Of a stretch of 64,000 bases of DNA, positions 17,547 to 28,796 are shown one piece after another. The notes beneath the pieces were generated by a model. The model was not told the origin of the DNA and did not search any database. It saw only the letters and a list, made by a program, of their open reading frames with translations. Made by a program: the position numbers and the translations under genes. The first letter of the stretch is position 1; each line of letters opens with the position of its first letter. Source of the stretch: Polaromonas vacuolata (GTDB lineage: Bacteria > Pseudomonadota > Gammaproteobacteria > Burkholderiales > Burkholderiaceae_C); contig NZ_CP051461.1 in the NCBI RefSeq assembly GCF_012584515.1, positions 852,001-916,000 on the forward strand, written 5' to 3'.

Positions 17547-19232
17547 TTACTTCTCGTTGTTGTCCAACTTAGCGCGCAGCAATGCGCCCAAGCTGGTCAG
17601 GCCAGCGCTTTCGCGCGAGGACTGCTGGCTCAGGGTAGACATGGCTTCTTGCTGGTCAGCGTTGTCCTTGGCTTTAACCGACAACTGGATGTTGCGGGTC
17701 TTGCGATCCACATTGACCACCACGGCTGAAACTTCATCGCCTTCTTTGAGCACGTTACGTGCGTCTTCAACGCGGTCACGGCTGATTTCGCTGGCGCGCA
17801 GGTAACCGATGATGTCTTCGCCGAGATCGATCTCAGCGCCTTTGGCATCAACTGTCTTGACCTTACCGGTCACAACAGCGCCCTTGTCGTTGATAGACAC
17901 GAAGGTTGTGAATGGATCGGAATCGAGCTGTTTGATACCCAAGGAGATGCGTTCGCGGTCGACATCAACTGCCAACACAATCGCTTCGACTTCTTGACCC
18001 TTTTTGTAGTTACGAACAGCGGCTTCGCCAGCTTCGTTCCACGACAAATCAGACAAGTGAACCAAACCGTCGATGCCGGCTGCAAGGCCAACAAACACAC
18101 CAAAGTCGGTGATCGATTTGATAGGACCTTTAACGCGGTCGCCGCGCTTGGTGTCCTGAGCAAACTCTTGCCATGGGTTGGCTTTGCACTGCTTCATGCC
18201 CAAGCTGATGCGGCGCTTGTCTTCGTCGATCTCGAGGACCATGACTTCGACTTCGTCGCCCAGAGCCACGAGCTTGCTCGGTGCTACGTTCTTGTTAGTC
18301 CAGTCCATTTCTGACACGTGGACCAAGCCTTCGATACCTGGCTCGAGTTCAACAAATGCGCCGTAGTCAGCGATGTTGGTGATCTTGCCAAACAGACGTG
18401 TGCTCTGTGGGTAGCGGCGGTTCACGCCCATCCATGGATCATCACCCATTTGCTTCAGACCGAGTGACACGCGATTTTTCTCGGTGTCAAACTTCAAGAT
18501 CTTGGCGACGATCTCTTGACCTGCAGTCACCACTTCACTTGGATGACGGACGCGGCGCCATGCCATGTCGGTGATGTGCAGCAAGCCATCAATGCCGCCG
18601 AGGTCAACGAATGCACCGTATTCGGTGATGTTCTTGACGATGCCTTTGACAGCAGTGCCTTCTTTCAGGGTTTCCATCAGCTTGGCGCGTTCTTCGCCCA
18701 TGCTGGCTTCGACCACAGCGCGGCGGCTGAGCACAACGTTGTTGCGCTTGCGATCGAGCTTGATGACCTTGAATTCCATGGTCTTGTTCTCGTACGGAGA
18801 CAAGTCTTTGATGGGACGTGTGTCGATCAGCGAACCTGGCAAGAATGCACGGATGCCGTTGACCAGAACGGTCAGGCCGCCCTTGACTTTGCCGCTGGTT
18901 TGACCGGTGACGAATTCGCCGGATTCCAGGGCTTTTTCCAAGCTCATCCACGATGCCAGGCGCTTGGCCTTGTCGCGGGACAGCAGGGTGTCACCGTAGC
19001 CGTTTTCGACTGAGTCGATGGCCACCGACACAAAGTCGCCGACCTGGACTTCGAGCTCGCCCTGGTCGTTTTTGAATTCTTCGAGAGGCACGTAGGCTTC
19101 GGATTTGAGACCTGCGTTCACAACCACGTGGTTGTGATCAATGCGCACTACTTCTGCGGTGATGACTTCACCGGTACGCATTTCGGAGCGCAGTAGGGAT
19201 TCGTTAAATAGATCGGCAAATGATTCAGACAT
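17547..19232 (-). CDS. rpsA: 30S ribosomal protein S1
   Basis: mRNA-binding ribosomal protein of 561 residues with six S1 (OB-fold) repeats, at about residues 20-85, 105-170, 190-260, 275-347, 362-434 and 450-520. Repeats three to five show the clear pattern G-x-V-K-x-I-T-x-(Y/F)-G-(A/V)-F-V, for example [19 protein letters not shown]. It helps unfold mRNA and docks it on the small subunit. It follows the aroA-cmk fusion, the cmk-rpsA linkage that is widespread in proteobacteria. Confidence 0.95.
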   Translation of the reverse strand: MSESFADLFNESLLRSEMRTGEVITAEVVRIDHNHVVVNAGLKSEAYVPLEEFKNDQGELEVQVGDFVSVAIDSVENGYGDTLLSRDKAKRLASWMSLEKALESGEFVTGQTSGKVKGGLTVLVNGIRAFLPGSLIDTRPIKDLSPYENKTMEFKVIKLDRKRNNVVLSRRAVVEASMGEERAKLMETLKEGTAVKGIVKNITEYGAFVDLGGIDGLLHITDMAWRRVRHPSEVVTAGQEIVAKILKFDTEKNRVSLGLKQMGDDPWMGVNRRYPQSTRLFGKITNIADYGAFVELEPGIEGLVHVSEMDWTNKNVAPSKLVALGDEVEVMVLEIDEDKRRISLGMKQCKANPWQEFAQDTKRGDRVKGPIKSITDFGVFVGLAAGIDGLVHLSDLSWNEAGEAAVRNYKKGQEVEAIVLAVDVDRERISLGIKQLDSDPFTTFVSINDKGAVVTGKVKTVDAKGAEIDLGEDIIGYLRASEISRDRVEDARNVLKEGDEVSAVVVNVDRKTRNIQLSVKAKDNADQQEAMSTLSQQSSRESAGLTSLGALLRAKLDNNEK

Positions 19233-19391
19233 TGATTTTCCTAGTCCACAACACAGGGTTCAGTCAGCACAATTGCTGAAAGTTTTTGGTTCTGTTTGTA
19301 GCTTGTTTTAGCTTGGGTTATGCGGTCCGGGGACTGCAGCTTGGGTTACTTTTCCTGCTGAGTGGTTTGGCTGCGCGGCAGTCAAATGTGA

Positions 19392-21386
19392 TCAGAAGGG
19401 CCTTTTGTCCTGCCACCAAACGAGTACTTGTTGAACCGATTTTTTAATCGATAAAAAAGAGTTGTCCAGTAGTAGGGCGTCATCAGCAGGATGCAAGGGT
19501 GAAGCTTTGCGTGATTGGTCACGCGCGTCTCGCGCCAGCAGGTCTTGCTCAATACTCTCCAGTGTAGTCGAAATCCCTTTTGCAACCATTTGTTTATGCC
19601 TGCGCTCCGCGCGGTGCTCAGCGCTAGCGGTGAGGAAAACTTTCAGTTCTGCATCTGGAAAGATAGTGCTGCCCATATCGCGTCCATCGGCGACAAGGCC
19701 GGGAAGGCGTCTAAAGCTGTGTTGCAACTCGAGCAGGGCTTCCCGTACTTCGGGATGGGCCGAGACTTTTGAGGCCGCCATGCCGGCGCTTTCGCTGCGA
19801 ATGGCGGCGCTCAAGTCTTGGCCGTCGAGCAAAATTGTGTCATTTTTAAAACTCACACTGAGCTTACGCGTCACGCCTGCAACCGCTGCGCCGTCGTCTA
19901 GCGAAAGACCAGCTTGACTGGCTGCGTGGGCGCTCAAGCGATAAAGCACACCTGAGTCCAAAAAGTGGTAGCCCAGCTCCGCCGCCAGCTTGGCTGCTAA
20001 TGTGCCTTTGCCTGACGCGGTCGGGCCATCGATGCAGATCACGGGAATAGATTTAGATTCGGTACCGGCTAGTTCAAACAGGGCTTCGAAATAATCAGGA
20101 AAAGTTTTGGCTACGCATTTCGGGTCAAGTATCCGAACCGGTAAATTGGCGGGGTTAAAGGCCGCCAGCGAAAAACACATGGCCATTCGGTGATCGTCAT
20201 AAGTAGCTATCGCACCAGTGCACCATTTAGTGGGCGGGGTGATTTTGATCCAGTCTTGACCTTCTTCTACCGTCGCGCCTAATTTTTGTAATTCGCACGT
20301 CATGGCGGCGATGCGGTCGGTTTCTTTCACGCGCCAGCTGGCAATATTGCGCAGCGTTGTGCTGCCGTTGGCATATAGCGCCAGCATGGCCAGCGTCATG
20401 GCGGCGTCTGGGATGTGGTTGCAGTCCATGTCTATGGCTTTGAGCGGCCAAGCGCCACGTTTGATTTTGAGCGAGTGGGCGGTGCTGGTGATGTTTGCGC
20501 CCATGGCTTGTGCGGCTTCTACAAAACGAATGTCGCCTTGTATCGAGTCTGCGCCTACACCCAAAATTTCTATGCCATCAAGACCTTCCACTGGTTCAGC
20601 AATCGCGCCCAGTGCGATGAAGTAGCTGGCCGAGGAGGCATCGCCCTCGACATAAATCTCGCCGGGTGAGACGTATTGGCTGCCAGCTGGGATGATAAAA
20701 CGTTGCCAGTGCTCGGCGCCTTCAGGTTGCCGCACTTGCACGCCAAAGCGCGCCAGTAAATTCAATGTGATGGCGATATATGGCTGGGAAATGAGCTCAC
20801 CGACGACTTCGATGTGAATGTCTTGCTTGGCCACCAGCGGCAGCGCCATTAAAAGGGCGGTGAGAAATTGGCTAGAAACGTCGCCGCGCACACGAATCGG
20901 CTGGTCTAGTTTGAATGCGCCAGTGCGAATGCGTAGCGGCGGAAAGCCTGGGTTACCAAGATAGTCAATATCGCAGCCGAGTTGGCGCAGCGCATCGACT
21001 AGGTCGCCAATCGGCCGCTCGTGCATGCGCGGCACGCCGGACAGTTCAAACTCACCGCCCAGCAAAGCCAACGCCGCGGTCAGGGGCCGCATGGCAGTTC
21101 CGGCATTACCCATGAAGAGCTGGGCTTGCTGAACCTTGGCTTGACCGCCCAATCCGATGATGACTGCGCTATTGCCGGTTTGCTCGACGCTGCAACCGAG
21201 TTGGCGCAGCGCGTTAAGCATGACAGCGGTGTCGTCGGAGGCGAGCAAGTCGTGCACAGTGGTTTTGCCGTTACTCAGGGCAGCAAGTAGCAGCACGCGG
21301 TTGGAAATACTTTTGGAGCCGGGTAGGCGGATTTGGCCAGCGGCAGTTTTGAGGGACGGAACGTCAAGAAACTCTAGGTCAAACAT
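19392..21386 (-). CDS. aroA-cmk: Bifunctional EPSP synthase / cytidylate kinase fusion
   Basis: One 664-residue polypeptide joining two enzymes. Residues 1 to about 435 are 3-phosphoshikimate 1-carboxyvinyltransferase ([17 protein letters not shown] near 22, [14 protein letters not shown] near 93, [11 protein letters not shown] near 320). From about residue 440 comes cytidylate kinase with Walker [18 protein letters not shown] and [15 protein letters not shown]. The first step is in the shikimate pathway, the second phosphorylates CMP/dCMP. No internal stop or frameshift separates the halves. The fusion is known in Comamonadaceae, and its place between tyrA and rpsA explains it as joining of the adjacent aroA and cmk genes. 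Confidence 0.93.
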   Translation of the reverse strand: MFDLEFLDVPSLKTAAGQIRLPGSKSISNRVLLLAALSNGKTTVHDLLASDDTAVMLNALRQLGCSVEQTGNSAVIIGLGGQAKVQQAQLFMGNAGTAMRPLTAALALLGGEFELSGVPRMHERPIGDLVDALRQLGCDIDYLGNPGFPPLRIRTGAFKLDQPIRVRGDVSSQFLTALLMALPLVAKQDIHIEVVGELISQPYIAITLNLLARFGVQVRQPEGAEHWQRFIIPAGSQYVSPGEIYVEGDASSASYFIALGAIAEPVEGLDGIEILGVGADSIQGDIRFVEAAQAMGANITSTAHSLKIKRGAWPLKAIDMDCNHIPDAAMTLAMLALYANGSTTLRNIASWRVKETDRIAAMTCELQKLGATVEEGQDWIKITPPTKWCTGAIATYDDHRMAMCFSLAAFNPANLPVRILDPKCVAKTFPDYFEALFELAGTESKSIPVICIDGPTASGKGTLAAKLAAELGYHFLDSGVLYRLSAHAASQAGLSLDDGAAVAGVTRKLSVSFKNDTILLDGQDLSAAIRSESAGMAASKVSAHPEVREALLELQHSFRRLPGLVADGRDMGSTIFPDAELKVFLTASAEHRAERRHKQMVAKGISTTLESIEQDLLARDARDQSRKASPLHPADDALLLDNSFLSIKKSVQQVLVWWQDKRPF

Positions 21387-21474
21387 TATTAAAGACTACT
21401 CAAAATAACTGTAAATAACAAGTAGTAGTCTTAAATGACTAAAAACTACCAAAGACTAAAAATCAAGATCAACC

Positions 21475-22341
21475 TTATTTGGTACTGATCTGCCAGTTGA
21501 TGCGTGCGGTGCTGGCTTGGTTAATGTCAGCTTGCAACTGCTCGCTGTCGCCAGCAGCGATGAGTTTTTCCATCGCCAGCAATGTTTGCCGAAACAGTTT
21601 TGACTGGGCCAACAGTTCAGAATGGTTGGCCAGCAAAATATCGCACCACATTTGTGGGTCGCTGGCCGCAATTCGACTGAAGTCGCGAAAACCAGAGCCA
21701 GCCAAACTTAGGTATGCGTTACCTTCTGGCTGGGCGGCAATACTGTTCATCAGTGCATACGCAATCAGATGCGGCAGATGACTGACAGCTGCGTACGCCG
21801 CATCGTGTGCTTGTGGTGACATCTGCGTGACTTTGCAGCCCAGTGCTGTCCAGAGCTCTGTCGCCTGCGCCAGTTGAGCTGTGTAAGTGAGCTCTGTTGG
21901 TGTGAGTATGAGTTGCTTGCCGAAGTAAAGATTAACGTCAGCATGCTCAATGCCAGAGACTTCTTTACCTGCAATCGGGTGCGCGGGTACAAAGCAACCA
22001 ACATGGTCACGCAGTGAGCGCTGTGCCGCTTCGACAACATCGCCTTTGGTTGAACCCACGTCCATGATTAGCGTGCTGGGCGTGATCATGTGGCGAATCG
22101 CTTTGAGCGTCGCTTCGGTAGCCGATACCGGCACTGCCAGCAACACGATGTCAGCGCCGGACACGGCGAGCAGGGCGGAAGGTGCGGCGATATCAATCAC
22201 ACCCATTTGGCGTGCCATCTCAGTTGTGGAAGGCGATTTGCTATAACCGACTATGCGTTTGACCAGCCCGGCGCGCTTGAGTGCTAGTGCAAAAGAGCCG
22301 CCCATCAGGCCGCAGCCGATCAGGCCGAGTTGTTCAAACAT
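21475..22341 (-). CDS. tyrA: Prephenate dehydrogenase
   Basis: NAD(P)-dependent enzyme of 288 residues converting prephenate to 4-hydroxyphenylpyruvate for tyrosine. The dinucleotide-binding start is LIGCGLMGGSFALALKRAG; the catalytic region includes DVGSTKGDVV near 95 and FVPAHPIAGKE near 116 with the conserved histidine. No C-terminal ACT domain is present. It starts two bases after pheA ends, so both arms from prephenate are co-expressed. Confidence 0.92.
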   Translation of the reverse strand: MFEQLGLIGCGLMGGSFALALKRAGLVKRIVGYSKSPSTTEMARQMGVIDIAAPSALLAVSGADIVLLAVPVSATEATLKAIRHMITPSTLIMDVGSTKGDVVEAAQRSLRDHVGCFVPAHPIAGKEVSGIEHADVNLYFGKQLILTPTELTYTAQLAQATELWTALGCKVTQMSPQAHDAAYAAVSHLPHLIAYALMNSIAAQPEGNAYLSLAGSGFRDFSRIAASDPQMWCDILLANHSELLAQSKLFRQTLLAMEKLIAAGDSEQLQADINQASTARINWQISTK

Positions 22342-22343
22342 GT

Positions 22344-23426
22344 TCAGTCGCCGACTGGGTAGCTGCCCAGTACTTTATAAAAAGCACACAGTTTTTGTAA
22401 ATCAGCTAGCGCGGCGCTGACATGCGGCTCGGACGGATGGCCTTGCAAGTCAATGTAGAAGTAATACTCCCATTGGCCAGATCTTGCCGGTCGCGACTCA
22501 AACCGCGTCATTGACACACCGTGGGTTTTTAAAGGTACCAACAAATCGTGCACAGCGCCAGGGCGGTTGGTGACTGACACCACTAAGCTGATGCAATCTT
22601 TGCCGCTGGCTTGTGGCATGGGCAGGGTTTGCGGTAGGCACAGCACGGCAAAGCGGGTGCGGTTAAAGGCATCGTCTTGTATGCCGTGGGCAAGGTTGTG
22701 CAGGCCGAACTGGGTGCCGGCGCGCTCGCTGGCGATGGCGGCCCAAGCTGGATTGGTACTAGCTAGGCGTGCGCCCTCGGCATTGCTGGCGGCCGGATGG
22801 CGCTCGGCATTAGGTAAGTTGGCTGTTAGCCAGCCTTGACATTGGGCTAGCGCTTGCGGGTGGGCGTAGACAGCTTGTATGCCGTCCATGCCGCCGGTCA
22901 CGCGCAGCAAGTTGTGCCGCACCAGCAGACTGGTCTCGCCGATGATGTGTAGGGGTGATTGCAAAAACAAGTCTTTTGAGCGGGACACCACGCCTTCAGT
23001 CGAATTTTCTACCGGCACCACGCCGTAACTTGCGCTGCCAGAAGCTGTGGCACGAAACACCTCGTCAATGCTGGCGCAAGCTATGTGCTCAATGCTGGAG
23101 CCGAAAAAAAGCAACGCGGCTTGTTCGCTAAAAGTACCGGCAGGGCCTAGATAGGCCACACGAATCGGCGACTCAAGCGCTAGGCAGGCAGACATGATTT
23201 CACGCCAGACTGCGGCGACATGTTCGCCCTTGAGCGGGCCGGTGTTGCTCGCCTGTATGTGCTCTATCACCTTGGCTACCCGGTCTGGCCGGAAGAAGGG
23301 CGTGCCATCGCGTTTTTTAATCTCGCCTACATGCTCGGCCACACGTGCGCGTTTGTTTAGCAGGCTAAGCAGTTCTTGATCCAGCGCGTCGATTTGAACG
23401 CGTAGCTCGGCGAGGGTCTGTGTCAT
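22344..23426 (-). CDS. pheA: Chorismate mutase / prephenate dehydratase
   Basis: Bifunctional P-protein of 360 residues. The N-terminal AroQ chorismate mutase domain is at about 1-85 (LRVQIDALDQELLSLLNKRA), prephenate dehydratase at about 92-270 (AYLGPAGTFSEQAAL near 94, VPVENSTEGVV near 160) and an ACT regulatory domain follows, with ESRPARSGQWEYYFYIDL that normally binds phenylalanine for feedback inhibition. It lies in the serC-pheA-tyrA-aroA cluster. Intact and of usual length. Confidence 0.93.
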   Translation of the reverse strand: MTQTLAELRVQIDALDQELLSLLNKRARVAEHVGEIKKRDGTPFFRPDRVAKVIEHIQASNTGPLKGEHVAAVWREIMSACLALESPIRVAYLGPAGTFSEQAALLFFGSSIEHIACASIDEVFRATASGSASYGVVPVENSTEGVVSRSKDLFLQSPLHIIGETSLLVRHNLLRVTGGMDGIQAVYAHPQALAQCQGWLTANLPNAERHPAASNAEGARLASTNPAWAAIASERAGTQFGLHNLAHGIQDDAFNRTRFAVLCLPQTLPMPQASGKDCISLVVSVTNRPGAVHDLLVPLKTHGVSMTRFESRPARSGQWEYYFYIDLQGHPSEPHVSAALADLQKLCAFYKVLGSYPVGD

Positions 23427-23480
23427 TTTTCAGCGGTCTCCAGCAATCTTTTGGTCATAGTCACAATTTTCATTGCGCTT

Positions 23481-24572
23481 TTATGCCTGGTTTTTTTCGA
23501 AGTCTCGCATGTAGTCAATCAAGGCTTGTACACCAGCGACAGGCATGGCGTTATACAAGCTCGCCCGCATGCCACCCATAGTTTTATAGCCTTTGAGTTG
23601 TAGCAAGCCAGCCGCTTTTGCGCCGGATAAAAAGGCTGCGTCGAGTTTTTCGTCGCGCATGAAAAACGGAATGTTCATGCGTGAGCGACAGTCTTTCTCA
23701 ACCCGACTCTGGTACAGGCTAGAGGCATCAATAAAGTCATAAAGCAGCGCTGCTTTGCTGATGTTGCGCTGCTCGATGGCGGCAATACCACCTTGCTTTT
23801 TAAGCCATTTGAATGTCAGGCCAGCAACGTAAATTGCCCAAGTGGGCGGTGTGTTGTACATGGACTCACTGTCAGCCACGATCTTGTAATCGAAAGCACT
23901 AGGGCAATGCGGCAAGGCGTGTCCCAGCAACTCATTGCGAATAAAAACAATCGTTAGCCCAGCCGGGCCGACGTTTTTTTGCGCGCCGCCATAAGCCATG
24001 TCAACGCGTGTCCAGTCAATGCTTCTGGACGCCATGTGCGATGAAATATCCAATACCAGCGGGACTTTGCTACCCAGTGATTTGAGGTCAGGCAAAGTGT
24101 GCATTTCAACCCCGTGCACGGTCTCATTCGAGCAGGCGTGCACGTACTGGGCTGATTCGCTTAGCTGCCAGCTCGCTGGCTTAGGCAGGCTGGTGTAGTT
24201 GCTCTCTACGTTACTCGCTGCGATGGAAACGCTGCAGTATTTACGCGCTTCTTTTTGCGAGCGCTCGCTCCAGTTGCCGGTCACCACATAGTCGGTCTGT
24301 TGGCCGCGCGAAAGGTTGAGCGGCAAAATAGCGTTTTCAGCAATCGCGCCGCCCTGCATGAACAAAATACTGAACTCTGGCGGCACGGCTAGTAATTCGC
24401 GCAAGTCGCTTTGGGTTTGCTCGTAAATTGAGATGAACTCTTTACCTCGGTGGCTCATTTCCATCACACCCATGCCGCTGCCTTGCCAGTCCAGCATTTC
24501 TGCAGCGGCTTGGCTTAATACTTCTTCGGGTAAAACGGCTGGGCCGGCGGAGAAATTAAAGGGTCTGGTCAT
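23481..24572 (-). CDS. serC: Phosphoserine aminotransferase
   Basis: PLP enzyme of 363 residues making 3-phosphoserine from 3-phosphohydroxypyruvate (also used in pyridoxine synthesis). The N-terminus [15 protein letters not shown] is the family signature; the PLP lysine is in [15 protein letters not shown] near residue 197. The start overlaps the DUF2059 gene by four bases. Grouping with aromatic amino acid genes is a conserved proteobacterial arrangement. Confidence 0.94.
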   Translation of the reverse strand: MTRPFNFSAGPAVLPEEVLSQAAAEMLDWQGSGMGVMEMSHRGKEFISIYEQTQSDLRELLAVPPEFSILFMQGGAIAENAILPLNLSRGQQTDYVVTGNWSERSQKEARKYCSVSIAASNVESNYTSLPKPASWQLSESAQYVHACSNETVHGVEMHTLPDLKSLGSKVPLVLDISSHMASRSIDWTRVDMAYGGAQKNVGPAGLTIVFIRNELLGHALPHCPSAFDYKIVADSESMYNTPPTWAIYVAGLTFKWLKKQGGIAAIEQRNISKAALLYDFIDASSLYQSRVEKDCRSRMNIPFFMRDEKLDAAFLSGAKAAGLLQLKGYKTMGGMRASLYNAMPVAGVQALIDYMRDFEKNQA

Positions 24573-25153
24573 TTCTTCGCGGCTGGCTTGGCCGCTGGTG
24601 CGGCTTTTGCTGTTGGCGTGCCAATAAGTTTGGCGGCGACTACGTCAAATTGTGCGGCACGCGCGGCGATGTCGTTACGTGTGATCTCAACCAGTCGCTG
24701 AATAAAGCTGTTGCCCAGTTGTGGCGCAGCAGTTTGGTATTTTTTGACGACGGGTGACTCAAAGAAGGTGGCTAGTTGTTGCAGCTCTTCGGCGCTAAAG
24801 CTTGCCATATAGGCTGGTACTAAGGCGTCATTGCTGGCTTGGGTTATCTTGCTGCCAATGATGACGGCGGCATCATCAAAATATTTTTTAAGTTCAATGT
24901 TGAGCGCATCACCGACTTCTTTTCGTTTGGCTTCAGCCACATTGGCTTGCAGTTTGGGTGCCCAGTTTTGTAGCAAGTCGTTGGCTGTGCCATCGGCCAA
25001 CTGACCGATCAGGCGCTGCAGCTCGGGTCCTTGCTGCAAGGCAACTACCTTAGCTGCCAAGGCTTGCTTAGGATCGGCTGCTTGAGCCATGACCAGGCCT
25101 GGCAAAGCCAGAGTTGCGATGGCTAGGGCCAAGGTGCTGAGTATTTTTTTCAT
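24569..25153 (-). CDS. DUF2059 exported protein
   Basis: Exported protein of 194 residues of unknown function. A signal peptide ends near residue 23 (LPGLVMA). The DUF2059 domain covers about 80-150, including [20 protein letters not shown], a helical motif typical of the family. The tail is alanine/proline/lysine rich ([11 protein letters not shown]). It overlaps both gyrA and serC by four bases, so expression is coupled to them, as in related Burkholderiales; this says nothing about its role. Confidence 0.8.
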   Translation of the reverse strand: MKKILSTLALAIATLALPGLVMAQAADPKQALAAKVVALQQGPELQRLIGQLADGTANDLLQNWAPKLQANVAEAKRKEVGDALNIELKKYFDDAAVIIGSKITQASNDALVPAYMASFSAEELQQLATFFESPVVKKYQTAAPQLGNSFIQRLVEITRNDIAARAAQFDVVAAKLIGTPTAKAAPAAKPAAKK

Positions 25154-27828
25154 TCTTCTGTTCCCGGGTTGGTTTGATCTGGTGTGCTGGTTTGTTCGTC
25201 TGGGACGGCATCAGCTGGTGTTAGCGTTTCTTCTGTCGATAGTGTCGCGTCATTTTCAACAATACGCTGCAATCCGCTCAATTTAGAGCCCTCATCTAGT
25301 GCCATCAATGTGACGCCCTGTGTAGCGCGGCCCATCTCGCGAATTTCACTCACGCGGGTACGTACCAACACGCCCTTATCTGTAATGAGCATGATTTCAT
25401 CTTCGCTACGCACCAGCGTAGCGGCTACGACTTTGCCGTTGCGCTCGCTTTGTTGGATGGCAATCATGCCCTTGGTGCCGCGGCCATGGCGGGTGTATTC
25501 GGTAATCGAGGTGCGCTTACCGAAGCCGTTATGGGTGGCGGTTAAAACGCTTTGCTGCTCGTCTTCTGCCACCAACATGGCGATGACGCTTTGGCTGACA
25601 TCGAGTGCCATGCCGCGCACGCCACGTGCTGTTCGGCCTAGCGGGCGTACGTCTTCTTCGTCAAAGCGCACGGCTTTACCACCGTCGCTAAACAGCATGA
25701 CGTCGTGTTTGCCATCGGTCAGTGCAGCACCTATTAGGAAGTCGCCCTCGTCCAGGTTGATGGCGATAATGCCGCCTTTGCGTGGGTTGTTAAAGTCGTC
25801 TAATGCGGTTTTCTTGACGGTTCCCATGGATGTTGCCATGAATACATATTGGTCCGCAGGGAAGGTCCGCTTGTCGCCGGTGAGTGCCAGCACCACATTG
25901 ATTTTTTCACCCTCTTGCAACGGAAACATGTTGACGATGGGGCGACCGCGTGAGCCGCGCGAACCAGCAGGTACTTCCCAGACCTTGAGCCAGTAAAGCC
26001 GGCCACGGTTGGAAAAGCACAATATGTAGTCGTGAGTATTGGCGATAAAGAGCTGGTCTACCCAGTCGTCTTCTTTGGTGGCTGTAGCCTGTTTGCCGCG
26101 TCCACCGCGTTTTTGCGCACGATATTCGGATAAAGGCTGGCTCTTGATGTAGCCGGTGTGGGATAGCGTGACCACCATGTCGGTGGGCGTGATTAAGTCC
26201 TCGGTACTTAAATCAAAAGAGCTGTGCTCAATATGACTGCGGCGTGCGCCCAGCTTGGTTTGACCGAACTCATTGCGAATCGCGGTGAGCTCTTCGCTGA
26301 TGATGGTGGAGACACGCTCCGAGCGTGCCAAGATGTCAAGCAGGTCGTCGATTTCGGCCATGACGCCTTTGTATTCGGCCACTATCTTGTCTTGCTCCAA
26401 GCCAGTTAGGCGTTGCAGGCGCATCTGCAAAATTTCCTGAGCCTGTGTTTCCGAGAGTCGATACAAGCCGTCGTCCCCCATGCCTAGCAGCGGCTCTAAG
26501 CCGTCGGGGCGATAGCTGTCGGCGTTGATTACTCCACCGTCGGCGCGCGCACGGGTGAGCATTTCACGCACCAGCTTACTGTCCCAAGGCTTGAGCATGA
26601 GCTCGGCTTTGGCCACCGGCGGCGTTGGTGCGTTGCGGATGATGGCAATGAATTCATCAATGTTGGCTAACGCTACTGCTAGGCCTTCTAATACATGACC
26701 GCGTTCGCGTGCTTTTCGCAACGTGAAAACGGTGCGGCGCGTAACCACTTCTCTGCGGTGATACAGAAAGACTTGAATTAAGTCTTTTAGGTTGCATAGC
26801 TTCGGTTGGCCATTGACCAGCGCAACCATGTTGATGCCAAAGGTGTCTTGGAGCTGGGTTTGCTTGTATAAGTTGTTCAGTACAACTTCTGGCACTGCCC
26901 CACGCTTGAGTTCAATGACTAAGCGCATGCCGGACTTGTCGCTCTCGTCTTGGATGTGGCTGATGTCTTCTATTTTCTTTTCATGGACCAATTCGGCCAT
27001 GCGCTCTTGTAGCGTCTTTTTGTTCACTTGGTAGGGCAGCTCGTCAACAATGATGGACTGACGCTGGCCCTTGTCTATATCTTCAAAATGGCACTTGGCG
27101 CGCATAACCACCCGGCCACGGCCGGTACGGTAACCGTCCTTCACGCCGTTGATGCCGTAAATAATGCCGGCAGTCGGGAAGTCCGGTGCAGGAATGATCT
27201 CCATCAGCTCATCAATCGTCGCTTCTGGTTTACCTAGTAAATACAAGCAGGCATCGACCACTTCATTCAGATTGTGCGGCGGTATATTCGTCGCCATGCC
27301 GACGGCAATGCCGCCTGAGCCGTTTACTAATAAGTTGGGTAAGCGGGTTGGCATGACCAAAGGTTCTTGCTCACTGCCGTCGTAGTTAGGGCCAAAGTCG
27401 ACGGTTTCTTTGTCTAAGTCAGCCAGTAATTCATGGGCGATTTTGGCCAAGCGGATTTCGGTGTAACGCATCGCTGCTGCGTTGTCACCATCTACAGAGC
27501 CGAAGTTACCTTGACCGTCAACCAAGAGGTGGCGCATGGAAAAATCTTGCGCCATACGAACAATCGTATCGTAAACCGACTGATCGCCGTGTGGATGGTA
27601 TTTACCAATCACATCGCCAACGATACGCGCTGACTTTTTATACGGTCGGTTCCAATCGTTGTTGAGTTCATGCATGGCGAACAGAACACGCCTGTGAACG
27701 GGCTTGAGGCCATCACGTGCGTCAGGGAGTGCGCGACCGACTATGACGCTCATTGCATAGTCTAGGTAGCTGCGCCGCATTTCCTCTTCAAGGCTAATGG
27801 GCAAGGTTTCTTTTGCAAACTGGGTCAT
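25150..27828 (-). CDS. gyrA: DNA gyrase subunit A
   Basis: Catalytic subunit of gyrase, 892 residues (enteric about 875). The active-site tyrosine is Tyr122 in [14 protein letters not shown], and numbering up to there matches Escherichia coli without gaps. The GyrA box QKRGGRGKQ is present near residue 565 and the C-terminal beta-propeller follows. In the quinolone region the sequence is [13 protein letters not shown]: Gln83 and Ser84, with Asp87 kept. The last 40 residues are an acidic, threonine-rich tail. First gene of the gyrA-serC-pheA-tyrA-aroA run. Confidence 0.95.
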   Translation of the reverse strand: MTQFAKETLPISLEEEMRRSYLDYAMSVIVGRALPDARDGLKPVHRRVLFAMHELNNDWNRPYKKSARIVGDVIGKYHPHGDQSVYDTIVRMAQDFSMRHLLVDGQGNFGSVDGDNAAAMRYTEIRLAKIAHELLADLDKETVDFGPNYDGSEQEPLVMPTRLPNLLVNGSGGIAVGMATNIPPHNLNEVVDACLYLLGKPEATIDELMEIIPAPDFPTAGIIYGINGVKDGYRTGRGRVVMRAKCHFEDIDKGQRQSIIVDELPYQVNKKTLQERMAELVHEKKIEDISHIQDESDKSGMRLVIELKRGAVPEVVLNNLYKQTQLQDTFGINMVALVNGQPKLCNLKDLIQVFLYHRREVVTRRTVFTLRKARERGHVLEGLAVALANIDEFIAIIRNAPTPPVAKAELMLKPWDSKLVREMLTRARADGGVINADSYRPDGLEPLLGMGDDGLYRLSETQAQEILQMRLQRLTGLEQDKIVAEYKGVMAEIDDLLDILARSERVSTIISEELTAIRNEFGQTKLGARRSHIEHSSFDLSTEDLITPTDMVVTLSHTGYIKSQPLSEYRAQKRGGRGKQATATKEDDWVDQLFIANTHDYILCFSNRGRLYWLKVWEVPAGSRGSRGRPIVNMFPLQEGEKINVVLALTGDKRTFPADQYVFMATSMGTVKKTALDDFNNPRKGGIIAINLDEGDFLIGAALTDGKHDVMLFSDGGKAVRFDEEDVRPLGRTARGVRGMALDVSQSVIAMLVAEDEQQSVLTATHNGFGKRTSITEYTRHGRGTKGMIAIQQSERNGKVVAATLVRSEDEIMLITDKGVLVRTRVSEIREMGRATQGVTLMALDEGSKLSGLQRIVENDATLSTEETLTPADAVPDEQTSTPDQTNPGTEE

Positions 27829-28013
27829 AGTAGGCCTGGGTAGAGAATTGAACTTGGTCTTATTACCAGATGAATCATTTTAATGCTTGAGTTTAATGGC
27901 TAGTAATTGTTGCCTGCTAGCAACAAAAAGCCGAGTTTCTCTACTACGTGTAAGAGGAAGTCGATACCAATCTTATAGTGTTAAGAGCCTGTGGCACAAT
28001 TACTGTAACGCTT

Positions 28014-28030
28014 CGAATGATGGTCATTCG
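28014..28030. promoter_or_regulatory. Inverted repeat upstream of the OmpA gene
   Basis: CGAATGA (28014-28020) and TCATTCG (28024-28030) form a perfect 7-bp inverted repeat with a 3-base spacer, in the gyrA/ompA divergent region and 56 bases before the OmpA start. It could be an operator or a leader hairpin. A strong ribosome site AGAGGAGA sits just before the OmpA ATG. Confidence 0.35.
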
Positions 28031-28085
28031 GAGGGTATAAATCAATAAACGCAGCCAGTCTGCGCCTTTTCTCTAGAGGAGAATC

Positions 28086-28727
28086 ATGAACAAACTCAAC
28101 AAATTTGCAATGTTGTTTGCTTCCGCAGCGCTCGTTACGGCTGCTGGTGCACAAACAGTCGATAACTGGAAAAGCGGTAACGGCGAGTTGAACTGGAAAA
28201 ACGGTACTAACGAGCTGTGCTGGCGCGATGCCAATTGGACGCCTGCTACGGCGTCTCCTGATTGCGACGGTGCTATCAAGCCTGTCGTTGCTGCGGCCCC
28301 TGTTGCGGCCGCTCCTGCTGCTAAACCAGCACCTGCACCAGTTGTGGTGCCAGTTGCGCCTCCAGCAGCAACCAAAGTTACTTACGCAGCCGATGCGTTC
28401 TTTGACTTTGACCGCTCTGTTATCAAGCCAGCAGGTAAAGCCAAGCTTGACGACCTGATCAGCAAGATCAAAGGCATCAACCTTGAAGTCATCATCGCCG
28501 TGGGTCACACTGACTCCGTCGGTAGCGACAAGTACAACCAGAAGCTGTCGGTTAATCGTTCGGAAGCCGTCAAGGCATACTTGGTGTCTAAGGGCGTCGA
28601 GAAAAACCGCGTCTACACCGAAGGTAAAGGCGAGAAGCAGCCAGTTGCAGACAACAAGACTGCAGAAGGCCGCGCTAAAAACCGTCGCGTTGAGATCGAA
28701 GTTGTTGGAACACGTTCTAGCAAGTAA
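28086..28727 (+). CDS. OmpA-family outer-membrane protein
   Basis: Exported peptidoglycan-binding protein of 213 residues. Signal peptide to about residue 21 (TAAGAQT), then a tryptophan-containing N-terminal segment (VDNWKSGNGELNWKNGTNEL), an alanine/proline hinge (about 62-90), and a C-terminal OmpA domain. The peptidoglycan motif is NQKLSVNRSEAVKAYLVSKG near 155, with FFDFDRSVIKP before it and RAKNRRVEIEV after. It lacks a large transmembrane barrel, so it likely tethers the outer membrane to the wall. A strong Shine-Dalgarno and a tight terminator suggest high, monocistronic expression. Confidence 0.88.
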   Translation: MNKLNKFAMLFASAALVTAAGAQTVDNWKSGNGELNWKNGTNELCWRDANWTPATASPDCDGAIKPVVAAAPVAAAPAAKPAPAPVVVPVAPPAATKVTYAADAFFDFDRSVIKPAGKAKLDDLISKIKGINLEVIIAVGHTDSVGSDKYNQKLSVNRSEAVKAYLVSKGVEKNRVYTEGKGEKQPVADNKTAEGRAKNRRVEIEVVGTRSSK

Positions 28728-28749
28728 ACCCTAAGGTTTGCTCTTAAAA

Positions 28750-28775
28750 AACCGCGCTTAGGCGCGGTTTTTTTG
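28750..28775 (+). terminator. Intrinsic terminator of the OmpA gene
   Basis: AACCGCGC (28750-28757) and GCGCGGTT (28762-28769) form a GC-rich stem with a 4-base loop, followed by an unbroken T run to about 28774. It lies 22 bases after the OmpA stop. Confidence 0.85.
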
Positions 28776-28796
28776 TGGGCGAGTCATAATCGTTAA

